Positions 24,726 through 35,062 are shown, numbered from the stretch's first letter. The stretch: DNA of 64,000 bases from JAVBNA01 sp031551875 (GCA_031551875.1 JAVBNA010000030.1:1-64000), one strand, 5' to 3'. Notes: generated by a model not told the origin, from the sequence alone. Numbers and translations are program-made.

Positions 24726-25951
24726 TTTCTCGTTCCCCCGGCGTCGTCTTTGCTATGCAATTCGTTCAGTCCTGCGATTCCCCAAACGGTTACGGCGGTT
24801 ACACCAACTACATGAACCGTCCAGAAGCGTTCGTGTCCTCTGATCATCAAAGCGACCCCATGTATGCGAACGGCTTCCTTGACTATATGCGGGACGACGA
24901 TAAATCGGACGGCCTGTTTTCCCTCATGCACGACCACCTTTCCGAATCGGACGTCCTTGAACAAGCGGATTTGTTCAACGAAAGCTGGAAAAAGGATTGT
25001 CCCTTATATCAAGGGGTTATTTCCTTTGATAATGATTTTCTAAAAGAACACCGCATGATAAAACCGGACGGCTCCCTTGACCTGCGGCGTCTCAAAGACG
25101 TCGCGCGGAAGGGAGCCGTTTCCATGTTACAGGAATCCCACCTGGACATTGATAACGTCATCTGGAACGGTGCTATCCATACCAACACCGACAACGTTCA
25201 TGTTCACTTAGCGTTCGTCGAACGAGAGAAGGTTCAGCGCCGGTTTGACCGGATTGAAGTCCCGGCGTTTGACAAGCTCAAATCCGTCGTGGCGAACCAA
25301 ATTATCGGGGATGAAAACATTTGCCGCATTTCCGATGTCTACCGCAAACACATCATCCCCGGCCTGAAAGATATCGTTCCGGATCATGTAAAGGAAGTAT
25401 TTGTGCTGCTCGATAGCATCCCGGAGGACATTCCGCTACAGTACAAGCGGGAAAAGTTTCAGCCCTACCAGCGCCACGTCAACGCCTTTATACGGAAGAT
25501 GATCGACCGAAACCCCGAACTGAAAACTTCCTTTGATGAAGTCTCGAATCTGCTCGATGAGCAGCAGGAGGTATACCGTCAGGTGTACGGTGACGGGCAG
25601 CGGCACCTGTGGCAGAATTACAAGGGAAACAAGGAAAAGGACTTTTATGCCCGTGCCGGGAACGCTGTTTTATCGGCGATAAAGGATTCCGGCCTGCGGG
25701 AGCAGTACAGCGAGTACAAACGCCAATATCCCCCTGCCGGGGCTTCTCCCGAATCACCCGGCTTCCACTATCCGCGCAAAATCAAAGCGCAATCCTTTGA
25801 CGATTATCAGTCTCAGCGCCGGGCCTTTACAGGTCTTTCGCGGACAGCTGACGGGGTGGTGCGGCGGTCGTTGCGGGATACGCAGCGGCACGTCCGACAG
25901 CTCCTGGCCGAATATGAACGGGAGCAGGAACGGAAAATTGGCCGCAACTAA
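24722..25951 (+). CDS. MobP2-type relaxase (MobL family)
   Basis: 409 residues. N-terminus SPGVVFAMQFVQ ... YTNYMNRPEAF, then the metal-binding His motif in HTNTDNVHVHLAFVE near residue 165, typical of the MOBP relaxases of Firmicutes; the C-terminal third is basic and coiled. It would nick oriT and pilot the strand to the coupling protein. Overlaps the preceding ORF by 4 bases. Confidence 0.85.
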   Translation: MISRSPGVVFAMQFVQSCDSPNGYGGYTNYMNRPEAFVSSDHQSDPMYANGFLDYMRDDDKSDGLFSLMHDHLSESDVLEQADLFNESWKKDCPLYQGVISFDNDFLKEHRMIKPDGSLDLRRLKDVARKGAVSMLQESHLDIDNVIWNGAIHTNTDNVHVHLAFVEREKVQRRFDRIEVPAFDKLKSVVANQIIGDENICRISDVYRKHIIPGLKDIVPDHVKEVFVLLDSIPEDIPLQYKREKFQPYQRHVNAFIRKMIDRNPELKTSFDEVSNLLDEQQEVYRQVYGDGQRHLWQNYKGNKEKDFYARAGNAVLSAIKDSGLREQYSEYKRQYPPAGASPESPGFHYPRKIKAQSFDDYQSQRRAFTGLSRTADGVVRRSLRDTQRHVRQLLAEYEREQERKIGRN

Positions 25952-25981
25952 ATAAGAGAAAAAAGAGGTGTGTTCATAAAA

Positions 25982-26188
25982 ATGAAACCCAAAGAAAAAC
26001 GCCTCGGCAGATTTGAAATGTTCCTAGCAAGCTGGCCTTATGGGCTGCTGGGGAAGGTGTGCGCGGTCGAAAACAACGGCGAGGGTGGGTATACCCTGTG
26101 GGACAAAATCCGATATCGGGTTGTTTTTGATGGGCGGTTATCTTATCCACATATTTATTGTAACAAAGTTAAGGAGGATCACAATTGA
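25982..26188 (+). CDS. Small unrecognised protein
   Basis: 68 residues (MKPKEKRLGRFEMFLASWPYG start) after AGAGGTG. Its stop overlaps the TTG start of the methylase gene, so it belongs to the same transcript. Confidence 0.5.
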   Translation: MKPKEKRLGRFEMFLASWPYGLLGKVCAVENNGEGGYTLWDKIRYRVVFDGRLSYPHIYCNKVKEDHN

Positions 26189-26712
26189 ACACCGCAAACA
26201 CCTCACACATGGTTCTCAAATACCCCGGCGCAAAATGGCGTTTGGCAAACTGGATCATCAGTCATATGCCCGTCCATCATAGCTATGTAGAGCCGTTTTT
26301 CGGAAGCGGTGCGGTGTTTTTTAGCAAAAGCAAATCAAACATAGAAACCGTTAACGACCTGGACGGCGACGTTGTGAACCTGTTTCAGACAATCCGAAAC
26401 TCTCCTGACGAGCTGATACGCGCCGTCGGGTACACGCCCTATGCCCGGCAGGAGTATGACGACGCCTTTTCTCCTGCAGACAATCCCGTTGAACAGGCTC
26501 GAAAATTTTTAGTTCGATGTTGGCAAGGTCACGGTTTCCGGACAGCGGGTCGTAAGCCAGGCTGGAAAAACGATGTGCAGGGGCGCGAAGCCGCCTATGC
26601 CGTCCGGAACTGGATCCGTTTACCGGAGCGGGTCGCCTTCACCGTTGAAAGGCTTCGGGAGGTTCAAATAGAAAACCGGCCGGCCATTGAAGTGATCCAG
26701 CGGTTTAATTAA
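26185..26712 (+). pseudogene. D12-class DNA adenine methylase, truncated before the catalytic motif
   Basis: 175 residues with VLKYPGAKWRLANWI and the SAM-binding PFFGSGAVFF of Dam-type methylases. The frame stops at IEVIQRFN, just where the catalytic DPPY motif should follow within ~10 residues. An IS630 remnant begins 28 bases later. The protein cannot be an active methylase; the 3' end was most likely lost by an IS-linked deletion. Confidence 0.85.
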
Positions 26713-26739
26713 TAATCCGCAACTTAAGTCAAACCGAAA

Positions 26740-26952
26740 TCATGCGGCATATAAAACGCTTTTGTCATGAAAAAAAGAGGCAACATGATCTGGTTTTTTC
26801 TGAAAAGATTTCATAGTGCCTCTTGCTTTTGATTCGATTTCATCCTCGTTTTTAGAAAATCCTTTATGGGCAAGTTCCCGTTTCAAATTGCCGTTAAGCC
26901 GTTCATCGGGATTGTTTTCTGAACTCCATCCTTCTTTCCAATAGCTTTTTGG
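26740..26952 (-). pseudogene. IS630-family transposase, C-terminal remnant
   Basis: About 70 codons to a TGA stop, reading WSSENNPDERLNGNLKREL, then MKSFQKKPDHVASFFHDKSV and LYAA. This is the C-terminal end of IS630-type DDE transposases, including the region of the last catalytic acid. The N-terminal part and the IS end are missing. Confidence 0.75.
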
Positions 26953-26995
26953 TGGTGACCTATAGTTACAATTTAATTACAAATAAGAAAGCAGG

Positions 26996-27024
26996 TTGAT
27001 TATTATCACTACATGTGATATACT
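26996..27024 (+). promoter_or_regulatory. Promoter of the RHS protein gene
   Basis: TTGATT, 17 bases, TATACT, 72 bases before the start codon. Confidence 0.7.
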
Positions 27025-27095
27025 ATATATAGACTATAATTTCAACAACAGGAGTAAAATTATAGTAAATATAATAATTCAAGGAAGGTAAGACC

Positions 27096-30000
27096 ATGTT
27101 TAGACGTAAAAAAGCGGCGAAAAAACTCATCGCATATCTTCTCAGCGCCTGTTTAATTTTTACTACAGCACAGGGTTTTGCGGCCTCTGCACAGACAGAC
27201 ACCATTCCAGAGGGAGAAAATATTACAGAAGTCTTTGAACCGGAACAGGTTGGAACTCCGGTCTCAGACGACATTTTGAACAGTGACTACCAAAATACTG
27301 CTGAGGAAGCAGTTGCGGTCTCTGAGATCGTTGAAGGCCGTGAACCGGCGGTCAAGAAATTTTTAATGAGCGACCATACAACCAAAGCGGTCATTTATTC
27401 ACAGCCCGTGCATTATCAGGAGGACGGCGAATGGAAAGACATTGACAACACGCTGGAGTATAAAGCCAGTGACGAGGTTTACGTCAATAAGGCTAACAGC
27501 TTTTCGGTTGAACTGGCGTCAAAGGCGGACAGTAAAGAAATGGCCACCGTTGTACAGGATCAATATTCAGTTTCCTGGGGCCTCCACAGTAGTGCAACTA
27601 GCGAGATCAACGCGTCCCAGATCATGATTGACCGCAAAGATCAACTGGAAATAAAATCGCTTCAGTCGCAGGCGATAGCTTTGGAAAAAGATGTAGCGGA
27701 AGAAGCGACAGAATTGGTCACACAAAAGGTTCTCTACCCCGGCGTGCAGGCGGGCGTAGACTTTGAGTACATCCTGACTGGCACAGGCCTCAAGGAAAAT
27801 ATTATACTGGCAAACAGTGAAGGAGGGCACGTGTATACCTTTGCCTTCACCGCCAATCATTTGAACGCGGAAAAGCTGGACGACGGCTCTATTTCGCTCA
27901 AAGCGGAGGATACAGGGCGGGAAATCTTTGTAATCAACGCGCCCTTTATGTTTGATGCGGACGGGCAGTCCTCCTATGATGTCTACTATGATTTAGAGAA
28001 AAATGGCGACGACGAATACCAGCTGACATTGACAGCAGACCCTGATTGGATTAAATCTCCGGATCGAGCTTTTCCTGTCACAATTGACCCTGTGATTACG
28101 ACAAAAACCGCCAGAGCCAACATCGACACCACCTTTATCACTTCCAGCAAGGCGACTACCAATCATTCGAACAAACTGGAGCTCTTGGTGGGAAAGGAAA
28201 GCTCGGAATACGGCAACTGCCGTACCCTGGTCAAATTTGTCATGCCCGGTCTGCAAAAGGGAGACATGGTCGTGGACGCGACCATGCACATTGCCAACTA
28301 TTGGCGGGAGTTCTATGCATCCACTACCCCGGATTTGCAGATCAACGCCCACATGATTACCTCTTCCTGGTCTCATACCAGCGTAACATGGAACTCAAAT
28401 ACGTCTTTTGAATCTACCGCTTTGGACTTTGATTATCTGAAGCGTGCGGATGGAACCAAACCGGTATGGAAAAACTTCAACATTACAAAAGCGGTTAAAA
28501 AATGGTATGAGAACGAGGCAGCTAATTATGGTATTATACTCAAATCCTTCAATGAATCGGGCAGCAATGCGGAGGTTGGTGTCAAAGGATATCTTTGGCC
28601 GGAACGGTATAATGATCAAGCCAACGCTTACCCGGTCATTAGCATTGTATACCGAAACAACAAGGGCCTGGAGGACTATTGGTCATATACCTCCCTCGGT
28701 GCCGGAACAGCCGGCGTCGCCCACATCAACGATTACACCGGAAACCTTGTATTCATCCATAACGATGTATCCACCACCGGCCTTTTGATGCCAATTTCTC
28801 TCAACCATGTATATAATGGGTATATGGCGGGAGATATTTATAGTACGGTGAAGCCCAAGGTTGGCAAGGGCTGGCGGCTGAATATGATGCAAACGGTAAA
28901 ACCCTCTACAGATTTTGGGTTGTCAGGCGAAGAGGCGGAACGATATCCCTATGTGTACACGGACGGGGATGGAACCAATCACTTTTTTTACGAAAAACCG
29001 GTACCGGAGGGAACTATTAATCCTTATCCTTTTAAATATGACGATGAAGATGGACTTAATATTAAATTAAATACTCTTGTCGCTCCAGCGGGTTGTTATG
29101 AAATATCCGACGACAAAGACAATATAATGAAATTTAATGCTAAAGGAAACATAATCAGCATCAAAGATGCCAACGGCAACACCGCCACAGTCCAATATGC
29201 CAGCGACAATGAAACCATTCAGAGTGTTAAGGACGGCGCAGGGCATGTGGTAACCATTACCCCCAACCCCAACGGTTCGGGTTATCTGCAAAAAGTCAAG
29301 GACCCCGCCGGACGGGAAACAACTTATCTGTATTCGGATTCCCTGCTCACACGCGTTGAATATCCCGACGGCACCTCCAGCTACTATACTTATGACAGCG
29401 ACGGCGCAATGACCAGCGCCAAATCGTCCGATGGATACAAACTTGAGTTTGAATACACGACATTGGCGAAAGGCAAGCGGGTATCCAAGGTCGTTGAATA
29501 CGGAGGCTCTTCAGTCGGGCAGACCATGACGTTTGACCGCAGCAAATACAACACGACGGTCATTCGAACCGCCGGAACCGACGGCGTTTTTAATAACAGT
29601 GACGATGTTTTAACCACGCTTCAGTTTGACAACGCCGGACGGACAGTTTCTACACAGTCTCAAGCGGCAAACGGTTATCAAATGGACGCTTCCATGTACA
29701 CCTTTACCGCCGCCACGGTTGACAGCACGGGCTCCAACATCAAGCAGCTCAACCGGGTAAGCAGTTCGGGCTCGACCGGAAAAAACATTACAAACCTTGC
29801 GAAGAACCACAGCGCCGAACGGGATGGCGACTGGCGGGCATTGCAATGGATCGACGATTGTACGTTTACCTTCACGAGAAGCACCGAACAAAAATACATT
29901 GGAGCCAACTCATTTAAAATGGTTTCTACCGCGGTAAATGGTGATGCCCGGGCCAGAGCCTATCAGGATTTCCAAGCCGCCGGCATTAAGCCGGGCGGGA

Positions 30001-33000
30001 CATATACCTTCTCCGCTTATGTAAAAACAAGTGGGATCACCCAGGCGAATCCTCTGTCCGGCGGGTACGGCGCATGCCTTGCCATTTATGTCAATGCACC
30101 GACGACAAACACAGTTTTCTCCGAATATGTGACCGGCACGACTGATACCGCCATGGACAACGGATGGCGGCGGATTTCAGTCACCGTGACTCTGCCCACA
30201 GATGTTGTATATATGCGTGCCAATCTTGCCATCCGCAACGCAACTGGAACCGCCTATTTTGATGCCATCCAGGTGGAGAATGCCACGTCAGCCAACAAAT
30301 ACAATATGCTCGAAAACGCAGGATTTGAAGAGGTTTCCGGTGGATTGCCCACGCGCTGGCAGGGCTTTAATCTGACCTCCTCGGATGTTGTAACGACGTC
30401 AGAAAAGCACGAGGGCGCCCAATCTTTCAAAATCATCGGCAAAGCAGACACTCCCAAACAGCTTTATCAGGAGGTTTCTGTTTCCGGGAGCGAAAGTGAC
30501 ACCTATATCGTCAGCGGCTGGGCAAAGGGCAGCGCGGTTATGGCGACCAATAGTGACCGTAAGTTTAAAATATCAGTGCTGGTGACCTACAGTGACGGAA
30601 GCACAGTGTGGAAAACGGCGGCGGAATTCAATACTACGATCGCTGATTGGCAGTATAGCGCCCAGTCGTTTAATCTGGACGATGGAACGAGCACGGTCAA
30701 AACACCGGTAAAAATCACCGTCTATCCCCGCTTTTTCAACCAGGCAAACATCGCATATTTTGACAACATGCAATTGGTCAAAGAGGTTGCGCAGACTTAT
30801 AAATATAACAGTGACGGAAAACTGATCTCCATGACAGAGAATACTGAAAGCAGCTCTTCCATGATATATGATGGCGCAGATCTGACCTCAGTCACAAACG
30901 CAAAGGGATATATTGACCGTTACGAGTATGATTCCAAGCACAATCTGACGCTATCCAAAAGTCAGAGGAACGTGCAAACACAGTATACCCGCAACAGCAA
31001 AGGGCAGGCGACTACGGTGGCTATAGAGAATACCGGCGGAACCATGAGGCTGGAGACCGGCAGCTCATACACCGCTGCATCCGGAGGAATTGCCGAGGGC
31101 GCATATCTGAAAAACTCATATGACGCAGACGGACACAGCACGGAATATACATACAATCTGCAAAAGGGCACGCTCACATCGGTCAAGGATCCCAAGGGCT
31201 CCACGACCACCTATGAGTACAACGCCAACACCGACGACCTGACCAAGGTGAGCAAGGCTGGCGTGTCCAACAGCTTTACCTATGACAATAACCGTCTGGA
31301 CACCATCACCCACAACGGCTTTTCCTATAGCTTTGTTTATGACACCTACGGCAATCGTACGCAAACCAAAGTGGGAAGTCAGGTTCTCTCCACCAGTACC
31401 TATGGCGCGAACAACGGAAACCTGCAGAGCGTAGTCTATGAGAACGGCTATACGGAAAGCTACGGGTACAACTCAAATTTCGGCTACCTCTCCGCCCTGT
31501 ACAAAAACGGCTCCAAAAAATTCACATGGTCGTATAACCAAAGTATGCTGCCCTACATACACGATGACCTGGAAAACGGACTGATTCACGTCTATGGCCA
31601 TGACAACCTGGGGCGTCTTGTGCATCAGCGCACCTCCGACCGAACCAAGAGTACCAACGTGGATCGCATGGTATACGAAACCGAATTCGCGTATGACGTG
31701 CTGGGCAATATCACGCGGTTCTGTCACATTGCGGGCGGGCGCAGAAAAGGTGAAAACTACGCCTATGGACAGGACAATTTGCCCACGACCTATACCATGT
31801 CCCCCGCCCGGTACCAGACCTATACCTTTGACAGCATCAACCGGCTGACCAAGACGACCATGAGCACCGACACGCCTTTTGACCTCAATTATGTATACCT
31901 GCTGTCCGAAAGAGACCAGGGCAGCGGCTTATATCGGACGACAAAGGTTCGGCAGGAGATTCTGGGTAATGATGCCTATCGGTACAGCTATGATGATCTG
32001 GGCAACATCACGAAGATCGAGCAGGGTGTCCGCAACGGTGACGCGAGCGGCGGGAGCTGGGCAGAGAAGCTCAGCTATACCTACGACGTTCACAACCAGC
32101 TTACCCGTGAAAACAACCTTTACACCAACAAAACCACGGTGTATACTTATGATGCGGGGGGAAACATTCTCAAAAAAGAGGAATACCCCTACACGACCGG
32201 CACACTGGGTACGCCGACCAATACGGTTCCCTACACCTACGGCAACACGAACTGGAAAGATCTGCTGACCAGCTACAACGGTACGGCGATCACCTATGAC
32301 GAGATCGGCAACCCGGAAAGCTACCGCGGTTACACGATGGGCTGGGAGGGCCGTCAGCTGAAAACGCTTTCGGGAAACGGCCTGACCGCCAGCTATCAAT
32401 ACGACGCGGGCGGCCTGCGCACCCGGAAGACCGTGAACGGCGTCACCAGCCAGTACCAGTACGTGGGCGGGCAGCTGCGCTATGAAAAGCGCGGCGACAT
32501 CGAGTTTTATTACGCTTACAACAGCTTCGGCGCACTCAGCAGAATCATATATTATCTGAACGGAACGGAGTATACCTACTATCCCGTCTGCAACATGCGC
32601 GGCGACGTGGAAGCGATCTACAGCGGTGGAGGTGAGCTGCGCGTCCGCTACACCTATGACACGTGGGGCAACGTGGTGTCGGTGACTGACGGCAACGGCG
32701 CGGACATTACCTCATCCACCCACATCGGCCTTGTCAACCCCATACGGTATCGCGGGTATTACTATGACGCGGAGACGGGGATGTATTATCTGCAAAGCAG
32801 GTATTATGACCCGCAGGTGGGGAGGTTTATCAGTGCGGATAGTGTTGCGGGAAACACGAGTAATAGTGTCTTTAATCTATTTGCCTATTGCAGCAATAAT
32901 CCGGTCAATGCGAGTGACCCAAGTGGGCATTGCTACGAAGACAAGAAAAACAATGTGTACTATGTCTGTCCCGATCATGAACATTACTATGGAAACCATA

Positions 33001-33488
33001 ACTCTTATCAGACCAATAAAAAATCATATGTGACGACGACGGAAAAAAAGAAACATGCAGATGGTTCGGTGACATATACCCGGAGGGTCAGAGTTCAGAA
33101 AGGGAAAAATAAAGTTAAGATTCGATCGGGGCTTGATGGGAAAAGTGGCGGAACGTATACCTTTATCAGGGGGGACGCGCTTGAAGCAGAAATAAAACTG
33201 CTTGAAGACGAGTTCAGGAATGTGAACGAACTCGGATTTTATGGGGACTTAGCAAAAATAGGTCTTGGACTGGTTGTATCTGGTGGTCTTATAAGCACCC
33301 TGCTTATTGCTGATAGTATTATATCTGCGTTCGATCAAAAAATAGCCAAACCGAATAGGTATAACACGCTGAAAACTGCACAAGAAAACGATGCAGGCAT
33401 GATCATGGTCGGCGGACAACTAATTCGTCAGTGGAGCGGGGGCGGTGCATCATGTCGTGTTGAAAACGATTATACGTTCTGGGATTAA
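27096..33488 (+). CDS. Secreted RHS/YD-repeat polymorphic toxin-like protein
   Basis: 2130 residues, WapA-like. Basic start and signal peptide (FRRKKAAKKLIAYLLSACLIF, cut near residue 32); a DNRLRE-type wall/carbohydrate domain at about 335-520; RHS/YD repeats from about 530; two carbohydrate-binding-type jelly-roll modules at about 900-1055 and 1070-1230; more YD repeats to 1880; then the RHS core (YYYDAETGMYYLQSRYYDP, GRFISADS) ending in NPVNASDPSGHC near 1947. The last ~184 residues are a variable tip, AT-richer than the rest, with a hydrophobic stretch (IGLGLVVSGGLISTLLIADSI) and no recognised toxin fold. Such proteins cage and deliver C-terminal toxins to neighbouring cells. Confidence 0.92.
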   Translation: MFRRKKAAKKLIAYLLSACLIFTTAQGFAASAQTDTIPEGENITEVFEPEQVGTPVSDDILNSDYQNTAEEAVAVSEIVEGREPAVKKFLMSDHTTKAVIYSQPVHYQEDGEWKDIDNTLEYKASDEVYVNKANSFSVELASKADSKEMATVVQDQYSVSWGLHSSATSEINASQIMIDRKDQLEIKSLQSQAIALEKDVAEEATELVTQKVLYPGVQAGVDFEYILTGTGLKENIILANSEGGHVYTFAFTANHLNAEKLDDGSISLKAEDTGREIFVINAPFMFDADGQSSYDVYYDLEKNGDDEYQLTLTADPDWIKSPDRAFPVTIDPVITTKTARANIDTTFITSSKATTNHSNKLELLVGKESSEYGNCRTLVKFVMPGLQKGDMVVDATMHIANYWREFYASTTPDLQINAHMITSSWSHTSVTWNSNTSFESTALDFDYLKRADGTKPVWKNFNITKAVKKWYENEAANYGIILKSFNESGSNAEVGVKGYLWPERYNDQANAYPVISIVYRNNKGLEDYWSYTSLGAGTAGVAHINDYTGNLVFIHNDVSTTGLLMPISLNHVYNGYMAGDIYSTVKPKVGKGWRLNMMQTVKPSTDFGLSGEEAERYPYVYTDGDGTNHFFYEKPVPEGTINPYPFKYDDEDGLNIKLNTLVAPAGCYEISDDKDNIMKFNAKGNIISIKDANGNTATVQYASDNETIQSVKDGAGHVVTITPNPNGSGYLQKVKDPAGRETTYLYSDSLLTRVEYPDGTSSYYTYDSDGAMTSAKSSDGYKLEFEYTTLAKGKRVSKVVEYGGSSVGQTMTFDRSKYNTTVIRTAGTDGVFNNSDDVLTTLQFDNAGRTVSTQSQAANGYQMDASMYTFTAATVDSTGSNIKQLNRVSSSGSTGKNITNLAKNHSAERDGDWRALQWIDDCTFTFTRSTEQKYIGANSFKMVSTAVNGDARARAYQDFQAAGIKPGGTYTFSAYVKTSGITQANPLSGGYGACLAIYVNAPTTNTVFSEYVTGTTDTAMDNGWRRISVTVTLPTDVVYMRANLAIRNATGTAYFDAIQVENATSANKYNMLENAGFEEVSGGLPTRWQGFNLTSSDVVTTSEKHEGAQSFKIIGKADTPKQLYQEVSVSGSESDTYIVSGWAKGSAVMATNSDRKFKISVLVTYSDGSTVWKTAAEFNTTIADWQYSAQSFNLDDGTSTVKTPVKITVYPRFFNQANIAYFDNMQLVKEVAQTYKYNSDGKLISMTENTESSSSMIYDGADLTSVTNAKGYIDRYEYDSKHNLTLSKSQRNVQTQYTRNSKGQATTVAIENTGGTMRLETGSSYTAASGGIAEGAYLKNSYDADGHSTEYTYNLQKGTLTSVKDPKGSTTTYEYNANTDDLTKVSKAGVSNSFTYDNNRLDTITHNGFSYSFVYDTYGNRTQTKVGSQVLSTSTYGANNGNLQSVVYENGYTESYGYNSNFGYLSALYKNGSKKFTWSYNQSMLPYIHDDLENGLIHVYGHDNLGRLVHQRTSDRTKSTNVDRMVYETEFAYDVLGNITRFCHIAGGRRKGENYAYGQDNLPTTYTMSPARYQTYTFDSINRLTKTTMSTDTPFDLNYVYLLSERDQGSGLYRTTKVRQEILGNDAYRYSYDDLGNITKIEQGVRNGDASGGSWAEKLSYTYDVHNQLTRENNLYTNKTTVYTYDAGGNILKKEEYPYTTGTLGTPTNTVPYTYGNTNWKDLLTSYNGTAITYDEIGNPESYRGYTMGWEGRQLKTLSGNGLTASYQYDAGGLRTRKTVNGVTSQYQYVGGQLRYEKRGDIEFYYAYNSFGALSRIIYYLNGTEYTYYPVCNMRGDVEAIYSGGGELRVRYTYDTWGNVVSVTDGNGADITSSTHIGLVNPIRYRGYYYDAETGMYYLQSRYYDPQVGRFISADSVAGNTSNSVFNLFAYCSNNPVNASDPSGHCYEDKKNNVYYVCPDHEHYYGNHNSYQTNKKSYVTTTEKKKHADGSVTYTRRVRVQKGKNKVKIRSGLDGKSGGTYTFIRGDALEAEIKLLEDEFRNVNELGFYGDLAKIGLGLVVSGGLISTLLIADSIISAFDQKIAKPNRYNTLKTAQENDAGMIMVGGQLIRQWSGGGASCRVENDYTFWD

Positions 33489-33510
33489 TATGTAAGAGGA
33501 GAGTCATACT

Positions 33511-33711
33511 ATGCGCAAAAATAAACTCAGGCTATATCGTTTACTCCCATTAGCCGCAATGTTTTTAAGCGCCTATCTGGACTTATTAAATGAATACTTA
33601 GATACCCCGGTTGGCAGAATTCTAACTTTCACAAGAAGCGTTTTATGTGCATTCTACTTTTTTGCTCTCATTATTTGGCATAGAGATAATCGAAAGGAAA
33701 AGATGCAATAG
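33511..33711 (+). CDS. Small two-helix membrane protein, immunity candidate
   Basis: 66 residues after AGAGGAGAG, with two membrane segments (LYRLLPLAAMFLSAYLDLL and ILTFTRSVLCAFYFFALIIW). It lies 22 bases after the RHS gene, the usual place for the immunity gene of the toxin tip. The role is inferred from position only. Confidence 0.55.
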   Translation: MRKNKLRLYRLLPLAAMFLSAYLDLLNEYLDTPVGRILTFTRSVLCAFYFFALIIWHRDNRKEKMQ

Positions 33712-33728
33712 ACAGTTGAGCAGCCGTT

Positions 33729-33760
33729 AAGGGGGCACAGTCTGATGGTTGCGCCCCCCT
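33729..33760 (+). terminator. GC-rich hairpin between the two candidate immunity genes
   Basis: AAGGGGGC paired with GCCCCCCTT; only a weak T-tract follows, so termination is uncertain. Confidence 0.45.
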
Positions 33761-33789
33761 TGCCACATAACAAATTGGGAAGTGTGTTT

Positions 33790-34452
33790 ATGTTTTATAT
33801 TGTCCGAGTTATTTCCTTTTCACTGCTTTGCATTCTTCTCCTCATATTTTTCGGAAAGAAGTTTCTTAAGTTAGAGGTAAGAAAAAAGGTGATCTGTATT
33901 TTAAATTTCTTGATCATTTTTTCACTTTCCATCTCTTTTCCGATTGAATCCTATTTTTTATCCTTTGAAACGCCTGAGGCCGCATTTCAGTATCAATATT
34001 TGGATGAAAAAATTTATAAAACCATCGAGACAGAACAGGGGGCTTTTATTCTCTATAGGCATGGATACTGGCCAAGGGCATATGTAAATAAAAAGGATAA
34101 TCGCTTCTATTGCAAAACACCTTTTACAAGAACAGTATGGGATTCAGTTTACATTAGTGAAAATAACAATATGTCTTACTCTCTTGAGACGATTTTAAAC
34201 GAGGCCGGAGAGCAACTCATAGTAGTTAGTTATCCACTTGGGGATTATCCAAACCCTCAGGTCACCATCGAGGACAATGTTCAATCAGAATTTATTGAGT
34301 TACCAACGGTTAAGGGATACAGAAAATACATGTATGTTGTTATCCCGGCTGGTACGGATGGTTATGAATTAACCATAAATGGAATGAATGTTAAATGGGA
34401 TGGCAAGGAATGGAGTAGTGACTGGGAAGGGGAAGTCGATTCCGAAGAATAG
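33790..34452 (+). CDS. Membrane-anchored protein of unknown function, second immunity candidate
   Basis: 220 residues from the ATG at 33790. Two N-terminal membrane segments (MFYIVRVISFSLLCILLLIFF and VICILNFLIIFSLSISF) are followed by a ~155-residue external domain. No family recognised. It stands between the RHS gene and a broken copy of the RHS core, so it may be the immunity gene of either tip. Confidence 0.55.
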   Translation: MFYIVRVISFSLLCILLLIFFGKKFLKLEVRKKVICILNFLIIFSLSISFPIESYFLSFETPEAAFQYQYLDEKIYKTIETEQGAFILYRHGYWPRAYVNKKDNRFYCKTPFTRTVWDSVYISENNNMSYSLETILNEAGEQLIVVSYPLGDYPNPQVTIEDNVQSEFIELPTVKGYRKYMYVVIPAGTDGYELTINGMNVKWDGKEWSSDWEGEVDSEE

Positions 34453-34460
34453 TCACCTCC

Positions 34461-34818
34461 TACAACAGCTTCGGCGCACTCAGCAGAATCATATATTATC
34501 TGAACGGAACGGAGTATACCTACTATCCCATCTGCAACATGCGCGGCGACGTGGAAGCGATCTACAGCGGTGGAGGCGAGCTGCGCGTCCGCTACACCTA
34601 TTTGCATATTGTGCGAATAATCCTGCCAATGGTATTGATATTGAAGGAAATTTGTGTGTTTTTGTTTTTGAAGCTCACATTATAAGTACGATGCTGTTAC
34701 GGTAGCTAGGCCAGTTTCTCAACCTTTTATCAAACCGTTACCACTAAAAGTACCAGCCTTTCCGGACATTTCATCATCACCTTTAACTACGCCATTTCCT
34801 CACGCATTTGCACATTAG
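34461..34818 (+). pseudogene. Orphan RHS tip with duplicated core fragment
   Basis: 34461-34601 equals 32517-32657 of the RHS gene at 139 of 141 positions. It then jumps, by a shared CTAT, to the core end reading YCANNPANGIDIEGN, matching YCSNNPVNASDPSG of the intact gene, and continues into a different, frameshifted tip ending at a TAG at 34816. It has no start of its own and is a displaced alternative C-terminus, as known for RHS loci. Confidence 0.85.
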
Positions 34819-34874
34819 ACCTCTTTCGAAATTAAGGAAAAACAGATATACTCAAAGAGATTGGGGTGTATCAA

Positions 34875-35042
34875 ATGAAGTATGAGCAAATCGCAAACTA
34901 TTCCAACGCGCAGTTTCGGCGGATAACGGGTGTCAAACGAACAACATTTGAAGAAATGCTGACGATTCTATCTGAAGCGCATACTAAAAAACATTGTCCA
35001 ACATTGGACGTCCCGGTGTCGAAACTGAGATCAGGTCATTAG
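34875..35042 (+). pseudogene. IS5-family transposase, N-terminal remnant
   Basis: 55 codons: MKYEQIANYSNAQFRRITGV then KRTTFEEMLTILSEAHTKK, the helix-turn-helix start of IS5/IS1031-type transposases, ending prematurely after KLRSGH. The catalytic domain is absent. With the IS630 remnant at 26740 it brackets the RHS locus. Confidence 0.7.
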
Positions 35043-35062
35043 CCAGTTGGAAGTCCTGCTTG

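Noticed and set aside
31000..32900. Regular repeats that could suggest a CRISPR array
   Set aside because: They are in-frame YD/RHS codon repeats of varying sequence and spacing; no spacer structure. No CRISPR array or cas gene seen in the window.
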